Part shown: piece after piece, positions 17,981-24,903 of the stretch | Layout: each line of letters opens with the position of its first letter | Position numbering within the stretch: position 1 is the stretch's first letter | DNA from: Haloferax marinum | Lineage (GTDB): Archaea; Halobacteriota; Halobacteria; Halobacteriales; Haloferacaceae | Assembly: GCF_009674625.1 (NCBI RefSeq) | Contig: NZ_WKJQ01000001.1 | Location: 2,976,001-3,040,000 of the forward strand | DNA length: 64,000 nucleotides | Direction: 5' to 3' | The notes under the pieces: model-generated | What the model saw: only the letters and a program-made list of their open reading frames with translations | Told to the model about the DNA's origin: nothing | Databases searched by the model: none | Program-made: the position numbers and the translations under genes

Positions 17981-18615
17981 GCGGGCACCTCCACGGACGG
18001 ACCCATCGTCGTTTTCACGAAGATAGAGTCGATGTTGAGGGGGCCCTTCTCGAGCGTCGCCTCGAGACGACGGACGATAACGTCGATGTTCTCCGCGATT
18101 TCGTCGGGAGTCATATCGTCCGCGCCAACACGCGTGTGGAACGTGCGTCGGTCACGGGAGCGGAGTTGCACCGTGTTCTTCATCCGATTCACCGTCTCGA
18201 CGACGTCGTCGTCGGGCTGAAGCGGGGTCGGCATCTTACCACGTGGACCGAGAACGGTACCAAGGTAGCGACCGATGTCTTGCATCAGTGCTGCCTCGGC
18301 AACGAAGAAGTCGGTCTCGTCGGCAAGGTCTTTCGCCGCATCAGAGTCGTCACCGAGGTCCTCGAGCTCGTTTGGCCCGAGAACATCGTCAGCGACATCT
18401 TCAGCGCGGAGCGCGGTTTCACCGGTCGCGAACACCACAATCTGGGTGTCCTGGCCAGTGCCAGACGGGAGCACGATACTCTCGTCAACACGCTTCGACG
18501 GGTCGTTAAGATCTAAATCGCGCAGGTTCACGGCGAGGTCAACCGTTTCGCGGAAGTTCCGCCCAGGTGCCTCGTCGAGTGCGCGAGAGACTGCGTCAAC
18601 TATTGTGTCTGCCAT
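17977..18615 (-). CDS. rpl1: 50S ribosomal protein L1
   Basis: A 212-residue L1 protein with two-domain architecture and the signature region [15 protein letters not shown]. It binds the mobile L1 stalk of 23S rRNA. In archaea and bacteria L1 represses its own operon by binding an mRNA copy of its rRNA site. A strong GGAGGTGA ribosome site at 18622-18629 precedes the start after a structured leader. Confidence 0.96.
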   Translation of the reverse strand: MADTIVDAVSRALDEAPGRNFRETVDLAVNLRDLDLNDPSKRVDESIVLPSGTGQDTQIVVFATGETALRAEDVADDVLGPNELEDLGDDSDAAKDLADETDFFVAEAALMQDIGRYLGTVLGPRGKMPTPLQPDDDVVETVNRMKNTVQLRSRDRRTFHTRVGADDMTPDEIAENIDVIVRRLEATLEKGPLNIDSIFVKTTMGPSVEVPA

Positions 18616-18710
18616 TATTCACCTCCGTAGTACGCAGGATTGCTCCTACGGGTCAGTGAAACAGGCTACTGCCTGCCTCGTCCGGCAGGACGAGTAGGCC
18701 AAACTTAAGT
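18616..18710 (-). promoter_or_regulatory. rpl1 promoter and structured leader
   Basis: On the minus strand, a TATA-like ACTTAAGTTT (18701-18710) gives a start near 18680 and a leader of about 65 nt. Hairpins visible: a 7-bp GC stem at 18677-18694, a 5-bp CAGGC/GCCTG hairpin, and a 7-bp stem closing a GCAA tetraloop about 15-30 nt before the ribosome site. The last can re-pair as CGTAG/CTACG. Haloarchaeal L1 operon leaders are known to be autoregulatory; the exact L1 site here is inferred. Confidence 0.5.
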
Positions 18711-18864
18711 CCGTCGAAGAAAGGGCAACGAAACGGTCGAATTCGGGCGTTTCGCGTGTCACATCGCCACATGCCGCCAGACGAAGCTATCCGTATTTCT
18801 GAGAGAGAAAGCGGGCCGAGTCAGTACGGCCCGACGGAAAGGGCGATTCGACGTAGAGAGACGA

Positions 18865-19344
18865 TTATTCGTCTTCGAAGGCGTCGTCGAACTCGCCGCC
18901 GTCGATACGCTCTTTGAACGTCCGAGCGTCTTCGCCCTCGACGGTGACGCCGAGCGACGCACAGGTGCCGGCGACTTCCTTCGAGGCGTTCTTGAGGTCG
19001 TACGCGAGCAGGTCAGAGGACTTCTGCTTGGCGACCTTCTTCAGCTGTTCGATGGACATGTCGGCGACGAAGTCCTTCTGGGGTTCGCCGCTGCCAGTGT
19101 CGAAACCGACTTCGTCCTTGATGAGGGCGGCCGTCGGGGGCACACCAACTTCGATGGAGAACGAGCCGTCGTCTTCGTACTCGACGGTGACCGGCACTTC
19201 CATGCCGTCGAAGGCTGCCGTCTGGTCGTTGATCTGCGAGACGACATCCTGCACGTCGACGGGGGTCGGGCCGAGTTCCGGGCCGAGCGGCGGACCGGGG
19301 TTCGCCTTCCCGCCGGGAACGAGTACTTCGATAGTTCCAGCCAT
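18865..19344 (-). CDS. rpl11: 50S ribosomal protein L11
   Basis: A 159-residue L11 protein with the conserved P-G-G-K-A-N-P-G-P-P-L-G-P start of the N-terminal domain and a C-terminal rRNA-binding domain (K-K-V-A-K-Q-K). It forms the GTPase-associated centre. The ATG at 19344 is supported by a TATA box about 26 nt upstream; the 17-residue upstream extension is rejected. It is separately transcribed, 249 nt before the rpl1 start. Confidence 0.96.
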   Translation of the reverse strand: MAGTIEVLVPGGKANPGPPLGPELGPTPVDVQDVVSQINDQTAAFDGMEVPVTVEYEDDGSFSIEVGVPPTAALIKDEVGFDTGSGEPQKDFVADMSIEQLKKVAKQKSSDLLAYDLKNASKEVAGTCASLGVTVEGEDARTFKERIDGGEFDDAFEDE

Positions 19345-19366
19345 ACGTGCAAACACCGTTTGGCGA

Positions 19367-19376
19367 CTTTTAACGG
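19367..19376 (-). promoter_or_regulatory. TATA box of rpl11
   Basis: Minus strand CCGTTAAAAG lies about 26 nt before the rpl11 ATG, giving a leaderless transcript, in contrast to the leadered rpl1 operon. Confidence 0.6.
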
Positions 19377-19467
19377 TTTTCTTTCGGCCGGACACGTGTG
19401 AGAAGACTACGCATGGCGAACCGCTGCGCCCTTGAAACGGGAATCGAGCGCCAGCGACGACTGCCGT

Positions 19468-20532
19468 CTACAGCTCGACGCCGAACGACTCGATGCCGCC
19501 AGCGAGTTCCGCCATCGACCCGAGGAGTGCGGCCACGTCGTCTAAATCACTCGTCGAGACGACTTCGACCGGCGTGTGCATGTAGCGGTTCGGAATCCCG
19601 ACGTTGAGCGAGGGGATGCCCGACCGACTCGTGTAGAAGGCGTCGGCGTCGGTCCCGGTGTACGAACCCGTGGCCTCGAGTTGGACGCCAATATCGGCTT
19701 CGACGGCGGCGTCTCGGGCGAGTCGAACCACGTTCGGGTGGTTGGCGCTCCCGCGGCAGACGACCGGTCCCTCGCCGAGTGCGACTGGGCCCTTGGCCTT
19801 GCCCGGCACGTCCGGGTTGTCCGTCGCGTGGGTCACGTCCACGGCGACCATCGCGTCGGGGTCGAGGTCGTAGCCGACCATCTTCGCGCCCTGCACGCCG
19901 ACTTCTTCTTGGACCGTGCTGACGGCGTAGACCGTCGCGTCCACGTCTGCTTCGACGGCGGCACGGAGCCCTTCTGCGGCCGACCACGTGCCGACGCGGT
20001 TGTCCATCCCGTTGGCGGCGATGCGGTCTTCTGCGAGGTCGCGTACGCGTGTTTCGACCGTCACCGGGTCGCCGACTTCGACGTAATCTTTGGCGTCGCC
20101 CTTGCTCGTGACGCCGATGTCGACGAACTGCTCTTCGAGGTCGTCGTACTCCTCACTTCCCGTGTCGCGGAGGTGGATAGCCGTCTGGCCGATGACGCCG
20201 GGAACGTCGCCGTCGTCGGTGTGGACGGTGACGTGCTGGCCCTTCGAGACGGTGCGGTCTGCACCGCCGATGGGGCCGATGCGGAGGAATCCGTCGTCGT
20301 CGATGTCGCGGACGATGTAGCCAATCTGGTCTGCGTGGCCCGTGAAGGCGATTTCGGGGCCTTCGCCCGTCCCTTCGTGTACGGCGACGGCGTTGCCGTA
20401 GTCGTCGACCGTCACGTCGTCGGCAAACTGAGAGACGTAGTCGACCCACACGCGCTGTCCGGCGATTTCGAAGCCAGACGGACTCGGTGTGGTGAGAAGT
20501 TCGTCGAGGAATGCACGTCGGTCGTCGTCCAT
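19468..20532 (-). CDS. M42 family metallo-aminopeptidase
   Basis: A 354-residue M42 peptidase (TET/FrvX group), usually a large cytoplasmic particle trimming peptides. Dinuclear metal ligands and catalytic residues are visible: His in F-T-G-H-A-D-Q, Asp in G-M-D-N-R-V-G, the Glu pair in V-Q-E-E-V-G-V, and Asp in V-A-V-D-V-T-H. The ATG at 20532 begins M-D-D-D-R-R; the frame stays open 46 codons further through a heptad repeat that I treat as non-coding. Monocistronic. Confidence 0.9.
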   Translation of the reverse strand: MDDDRRAFLDELLTTPSPSGFEIAGQRVWVDYVSQFADDVTVDDYGNAVAVHEGTGEGPEIAFTGHADQIGYIVRDIDDDGFLRIGPIGGADRTVSKGQHVTVHTDDGDVPGVIGQTAIHLRDTGSEEYDDLEEQFVDIGVTSKGDAKDYVEVGDPVTVETRVRDLAEDRIAANGMDNRVGTWSAAEGLRAAVEADVDATVYAVSTVQEEVGVQGAKMVGYDLDPDAMVAVDVTHATDNPDVPGKAKGPVALGEGPVVCRGSANHPNVVRLARDAAVEADIGVQLEATGSYTGTDADAFYTSRSGIPSLNVGIPNRYMHTPVEVVSTSDLDDVAALLGSMAELAGGIESFGVEL

Positions 20533-20577
20533 GACGGTCGTTCGTCGCTCTTCGGTGATGAACACAGCGAAACCACG

Positions 20578-20661
20578 GTGCAACCGGCCGCGTTCGTAGT
20601 GGAACCGGCCGCGTCCGTGGTCCAACTGACCACCTTCGTAGTGCAACCGACCGCGTCCAGA
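20578..20661. repeat. Four 21-nt imperfect tandem repeats upstream of the M42 gene
   Basis: Units at 20578, 20599, 20620 and 20641 share GTGCAACCGGCCGCG-type sequence. All are exactly 21 nt, and in the frame of the downstream gene each encodes a heptapeptide of type G-R-G-R-L-H-Y. They end about 45 nt before the M42 start and lie between two divergent genes. Confidence 0.75.
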
Positions 20662-20723
20662 ACTCACCACACGACGGCCATCGCCACAACGACTATACTT
20701 CTTGTGAGCGTATTGATTGGTGT

Positions 20724-21047
20724 ATGGCCGATTTTACCCTCTTCGAGGTCCACCTGCACGACGGTTTCGAGTTCAGCCCTTCCAACCGCGCCCCGCTGTT
20801 CGCCAAGAGTGAACGCGCCGCCGACGATTACGACGCGGAGCTGGAAGCCGAAGAAGAATACGAGTTCGAGATAGAGGTCGACGAAGACGAGAGCGAGTCT
20901 GAGGCTGGTCGCGGGGCCTCGCTTCTGGTTGGCTTCGTCCTCCTCGTCGGCATCGCCGCGGCGGTTCGTTTCATCCGTGGTCGCGGCGACGACGAGATGG
21001 ACGAACTGGCCGACCTCGACCGTGAGGAAATCGAGATCGACGCCTGA
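20724..21047 (+). CDS. Hypothetical acidic protein with one membrane segment
   Basis: A 107-residue protein. The first 60 residues are soluble and strongly acidic. One transmembrane helix follows (A-S-L-L-V-G-F-V-L-L-V-G-I-A-A-A-V-R-F), then an acidic C-terminal tail. A TATA-like ACTATACTT about 28 nt upstream suggests a leaderless mRNA. No recognised family; it is 100 nt upstream of the mevalonate kinase gene on the same strand. Confidence 0.7.
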   Translation: MADFTLFEVHLHDGFEFSPSNRAPLFAKSERAADDYDAELEAEEEYEFEIEVDEDESESEAGRGASLLVGFVLLVGIAAAVRFIRGRGDDEMDELADLDREEIEIDA

Positions 21048-21149
21048 GTCGAATCGAACGCCCACTGACTGTCCCCGTTTTTGTCTCAACCCACGCAGTG
21101 ACGACGCCGGTCGGATACGCTTAAGCGAGTCCCACAGAAAGGCCGGAAC

Positions 21150-22217
21150 ATGACCGTTTCGAGCGCTCCCGGCAAGGTGTATCTGTTCGGGGAGCACGCA
21201 GTCGTCTACGGCGAACCGGCGGTGCCCTGTGCCGTCGAGCGGCGGGCGACTGTCACCGTCTCGCTCCGCGACGACGACCACGTTCGGGTCCGTGCCGAAG
21301 ACCTGAGTCTCAACGGCTTCACCGTCGAGTACAGTGGTTCGACCGGTGACAGACCCGACGTGAACGTGCCCGCACCGCTCGTCGAGGCCGCGATGGGCTA
21401 CATCGACGCCGCCGTCGAACAGGCCCGCGACGCCGCCGACGCACCCGACGCTGGCTTCGACATCACCGTCGAAAGCGACATCCCACTCGGTGCCGGTCTC
21501 GGCTCTTCGGCCGCCGTCGTCGTCGCCGGCATCGACGCCGCCACGCGCGAACTTGGCGTCGAACTCTCCCCGCGCGAGATAGCCGACCGTGCGTACAAAG
21601 CCGAATACGAAGTCCAAGATGGACAGGCCTCGCGCGCGGACACGTTCTGTTCGGCGATGGGTGGCGCCGTCCGCGTCGAGGGCGACGACTGCCGAACCAT
21701 CGACGCACCCGCACTCCCCTTCGTCATCGGATTCGACGGTGGCGCGGGCGACACCGGCGCACTCGTCTCCGGTGTCCGTGACCTCCGCGAACAGTACGAC
21801 TTCGCCGCCGACACCGTCTCGACCATCGGAGACATCGTCCGCCGCGGTGAGGCGTTACTCGCCGACGCCGACCCGGACGCCGACCCCGAGGAGGCACTCC
21901 TCGACGAACTCGGCAGGTTCATGAACTTCAACCACGGCCTGCTGGAGGCGCTCGGCGTCTCCTCGCGGTCGCTCGACTCGATGGTCTGGGCGGCCCGCGA
22001 AGCAGGTGCCTACGGTGCGAAACTGACCGGTGCCGGTGGCGGCGGGTGTATCGTCGCACTCGACCCCACGCCCGAGACACAGACGGGCCTCCGGTTCACG
22101 CCCGGATGTGAAGACGCCTTCCGAGCAGAACTCGCGACCGAGGGTGTCCGCCTCGAAGAACCGCCAACGAACGCGGATTCGACGGCTGGCGACGACAGTG
22201 TGGAGGAGTCGTCGTGA
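21150..22217 (+). CDS. mvk: Mevalonate kinase
   Basis: A 355-residue GHMP kinase. Evidence: the N-terminal A-P-G-K-V-Y-L-F-G-E-H-A-V-V-Y-G-E-P, the ATP loop P-L-G-A-G-L-G-S-S-A-A-V near residue 110, and the C-terminal K-L-T-G-A-G-G-G-G. It makes 5-phosphomevalonate for archaeal lipid synthesis. The stop overlaps the GTG start of the isopentenyl phosphate kinase, which takes part in the same archaeal mevalonate pathway. Confidence 0.95.
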   Translation: MTVSSAPGKVYLFGEHAVVYGEPAVPCAVERRATVTVSLRDDDHVRVRAEDLSLNGFTVEYSGSTGDRPDVNVPAPLVEAAMGYIDAAVEQARDAADAPDAGFDITVESDIPLGAGLGSSAAVVVAGIDAATRELGVELSPREIADRAYKAEYEVQDGQASRADTFCSAMGGAVRVEGDDCRTIDAPALPFVIGFDGGAGDTGALVSGVRDLREQYDFAADTVSTIGDIVRRGEALLADADPDADPEEALLDELGRFMNFNHGLLEALGVSSRSLDSMVWAAREAGAYGAKLTGAGGGGCIVALDPTPETQTGLRFTPGCEDAFRAELATEGVRLEEPPTNADSTAGDDSVEESS

Positions 22218-22960
22218 GCCTCGTCGTCCTCAAACTCGGGGGGAGCGTCGTCACCGACAAAGACGAACCCGAGACGGTCGACGAAGCGGGCCTCGCTGCT
22301 GCGGCAGACGCCGTAGCATCCCTCGCCGAGTCGGGACAGGTCGTCGTCGTCCACGGCGGCGGCAGTTTCGGTCACCATCACGCCGCAGACCACGGTGTCT
22401 CCTCAGAAACTGGCACACACGACGCGGCGGGGGTCCGTGCAATCCACGACGCGATGAAGCGTCTGAACGACGCCGTCCTCGACGCCCTCTCGGAGCGAGG
22501 CGTCGCCGCCCTCCCGGTCCACCCACTCTCTGCCGGTGCGCGAAAGGAAGATGGCTCGCTGTCGCTCCCACTCGCCGCTACCGAGACGATGCTGGCCGAA
22601 GGCTTCGTCCCGGTTCTCCACGGGGACGTCATCGCGCACGCGGGCGAGGGTGCGACCATCGTCAGCGGCGACGACTTGGTCGTCTCACTCGCGTCCGGTC
22701 TCGGTGCAGACCGTGTCGGTCTCTGTTCGACGGTTCCGGGTGTCCTCGACACCGACGGCGAGGTGATTCCGGAGATTACGGCCTTCGAAGACGCCGCCGA
22801 GGCACTCGGTGGGTCAGAATCGACGGACGTGACCGGCGGCATGGCCGCAAAAGTTCGGAAGTTGCTCGCACTCGGTGCGCCCGCCCACGTCTTCGGTCCC
22901 GACGGGCTCTCGGCGTTCGTCGCCGGCGAGTCGCCGGGGACCGTGATTCGCGGCGAGTAG
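22214..22960 (+). CDS. Isopentenyl phosphate kinase
   Basis: A 248-residue amino-acid-kinase-fold enzyme that phosphorylates isopentenyl phosphate to the diphosphate. Motifs: V-V-L-K-L-G-G-S-V-V-T-D-K at the start, V-V-H-G-G-G-S-F-G-H-H-H-A with the substrate-specific histidine, and S-G-D-D-L-V-V. The GTG start overlaps the mvk stop by 4 nt. The adjacency defines the archaeal variant of the mevalonate route, which decarboxylates before the last phosphorylation. Confidence 0.95.
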   Translation: MSLVVLKLGGSVVTDKDEPETVDEAGLAAAADAVASLAESGQVVVVHGGGSFGHHHAADHGVSSETGTHDAAGVRAIHDAMKRLNDAVLDALSERGVAALPVHPLSAGARKEDGSLSLPLAATETMLAEGFVPVLHGDVIAHAGEGATIVSGDDLVVSLASGLGADRVGLCSTVPGVLDTDGEVIPEITAFEDAAEALGGSESTDVTGGMAAKVRKLLALGAPAHVFGPDGLSAFVAGESPGTVIRGE

Positions 22961-22982
22961 GGGTCTAGGGGTCGCTTGGAAC

Positions 22983-23828
22983 TCAGCGCGGTTCCGTGAG
23001 GACCATGTTGTCGTAGTAGAGTGGCGGGTTCGAGATGATTCCACCAGTCTCACCGTAGTTCCGCGTGTTGAGGATAAATTCGAGGAACTGGGTGCTGGGA
23101 GAGAACACGTTGTAGTTGCGCTCGTCGAGGACGAGTTTGTTGTTGATACGCCACTTGAGTGCCGAACCCATTCCATCGTCGAGTTCGTGGAGTTGCGCCT
23201 CGATGGTCACCCACTGCCGCCCGCTCGGGTCGATTTTGAGTTTCTTCGGGAGGCCGATGTATTCCCACTTTGCTCCTGCGAAATCCCCGTTTTCGTCGGA
23301 CTCGTAGACGTATGCGTAGAACCCTGGGTTCCCATCGGAAGCCTTCCCCGTTCGGTACTCCATGATGGGATAAGCACTAATTGCTCCCGAGGCGTCACCA
23401 AGGGTTGGCCAGAAGCCGGTACGAACGGGCTCCCCACTCCAGACGAATCCGTCGATGAAGAAGTCGTACGAGAACCGCGAACCATCACCGGCGTGCCAAT
23501 ACGCGCCACCTGCATCGAGGTATTTCTTCCCTTGATACGCGGAGAATCCCGAGGTAGCTCCCGACGCGTCGGGCTTGACGCGGAGGGTGTCCTCACCATT
23601 CATCTCCCACGTGGTGAAGGTCGCAGGGGCGTAGCGGTCGGTGACCCATCCTGCACTCCCGGCAGTGTTCGGTGCGACGTGTGCCGAGTCGCTGAAGTCG
23701 AGTGCGAACCGAGCGTTCGGGTGCGTTTGGTGTGACGATGCGGCGGCGGGGACGCCCAGTACACTCGTGCCTAACGCCGCGGCTCCGAGTTTTAATACAT
23801 CTCTTCGAGATGGCTTCGTGTATGCCAT
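22983..23828 (-). CDS. Tat-secreted protein, possible lectin/glucanase-like jelly roll
   Basis: A 281-residue exported protein. The Tat motif is S-R-R-D-V-L-K, with a cleavage-like A-A-A-S-S near residue 30. The mature part is rich in Trp, Tyr, Gly and Asn, and beta strands such as F-S-Y-D-F-F-I-D-G-F and W-V-T-I-E-A-Q-L-H-E recall polysaccharide-lyase/concanavalin-type carbohydrate-binding folds. I cannot place it firmly. The ATG at 23828 was preferred to the one three codons upstream because the Tat region then starts normally. Its composition is less GC-rich than its neighbours. Confidence 0.6.
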   Translation of the reverse strand: MAYTKPSRRDVLKLGAAALGTSVLGVPAAASSHQTHPNARFALDFSDSAHVAPNTAGSAGWVTDRYAPATFTTWEMNGEDTLRVKPDASGATSGFSAYQGKKYLDAGGAYWHAGDGSRFSYDFFIDGFVWSGEPVRTGFWPTLGDASGAISAYPIMEYRTGKASDGNPGFYAYVYESDENGDFAGAKWEYIGLPKKLKIDPSGRQWVTIEAQLHELDDGMGSALKWRINNKLVLDERNYNVFSPSTQFLEFILNTRNYGETGGIISNPPLYYDNMVLTEPR

Positions 23829-24003
23829 GAACCACATCTGATGTGGTGTGGGTTAGGTACAGACTGGTTAACCGATTGAGATGTAGGGTTAGGGGGCCAT
23901 TTACCCCCACTATATTGTGGTAACATATACCAGCACAGTTCGGTTCGAACGAGGTGCGACGATTCGCGGCGAGTAAACGGACTCTACCGCGCGTTCGGCC
24001 TCC

Positions 24004-24750
24004 TCAGAACTCGACGACCAATCCGTCTTCTGCGACCTGTACGTCTCCCGAAAAACTGTCTTCGACGCGTTCGACGAGTTCGTCTGCGACGCGGTCTGCG
24101 TGCGGATAGAGGTGCGTGAGGTAGACCGAGTCGATGTCGTGACCGGCGAGCGTCTCGCCGAGTTTCGTCGGTGTCGGATGGCTCGAGACGTCCACGTCGT
24201 CGGGGAACGAACAGTCGTGGACGAGGACGCTCGCGCCGTCGGCGAACGCTGCGAGGCCGTCGAACGCCTCGGTGTCGCCCGAGAAGACGAAGTCGGCGTC
24301 CCCCAGCTCGTTCGTGAACCGATAGGCGAGCGTCGGCACCGAGTGACGGACCTCGTAGCCCATCACGTCGAAGCCGGCGATACCGAACTCGTGTGGGCCG
24401 ATTTCTCGGACCTGGATGTCGAGACGGTCTTTCATGTAGTCGTGGACGTCTAAGAGGCCGTCGACGAGCGCTTCGGTGCCTTCTGGGCCGACGATTTCGA
24501 GGTCGTCTTGCCCGACGAGCCACCGCGCCTTGATGAGTGGCATGAGGTCCGAGACGTGGTCGAGGTGGTGGTGTGTCAAGAGGACCGACGAGATGCCTTC
24601 GTAGCCCACGTCGGTCTCGGCGAGTCGCGCCAAGACCCCCGACCCACAATCGACGAGCAGGGCGTTCGACTCAGATTCGAGGAGGAGTCCGGACTGCGCA
24701 CGACCCGAGACGGGCATCGCGCTTCCAGTACCGAGGAATGTGACACGCAT
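24004..24750 (-). CDS. RNase Z-like metallo-beta-lactamase hydrolase
   Basis: A 248-residue MBL-fold protein starting M-R-V-T-F-L-G-T-G-S-A-M-P. Zinc ligands are in T-H-H-H-L-D-H, V-R-H-S-V, F-S-G-D-T-E and the C-terminal T-H-L-Y-P-H. The size and motif order are those of RNase Z/ElaC-like nucleases, but the long exosite arm for tRNA binding appears reduced, so it may be an exonuclease rather than a tRNA 3' processor. The upstream in-frame extension to 25554 lies antisense to the helicase gene and is rejected. Divergent from lhr. Confidence 0.85.
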   Translation of the reverse strand: MRVTFLGTGSAMPVSGRAQSGLLLESESNALLVDCGSGVLARLAETDVGYEGISSVLLTHHHLDHVSDLMPLIKARWLVGQDDLEIVGPEGTEALVDGLLDVHDYMKDRLDIQVREIGPHEFGIAGFDVMGYEVRHSVPTLAYRFTNELGDADFVFSGDTEAFDGLAAFADGASVLVHDCSFPDDVDVSSHPTPTKLGETLAGHDIDSVYLTHLYPHADRVADELVERVEDSFSGDVQVAEDGLVVEF

Positions 24751-24903
24751 GCAGAGAGATACCACGCTTCGGGCGTTAGTCCTTGTGCTCGGTTTGCTGA
24801 ATCGGATGGAGGGTCGGCACCGCTCCCTCTCGACTGCGTCGGTTCGGGGTGGTGTAACCGAGAGGGCACAACCCTCATACCTGCGGAGGCTAACCCCGAG
24901 GTA

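Noticed and set aside
24508..24903. In-frame upstream extension of the Lhr helicase
   Set aside because: It overlaps the start of the divergent RNase Z-like gene, and the helicase N terminus at 24904 is normal for the family.
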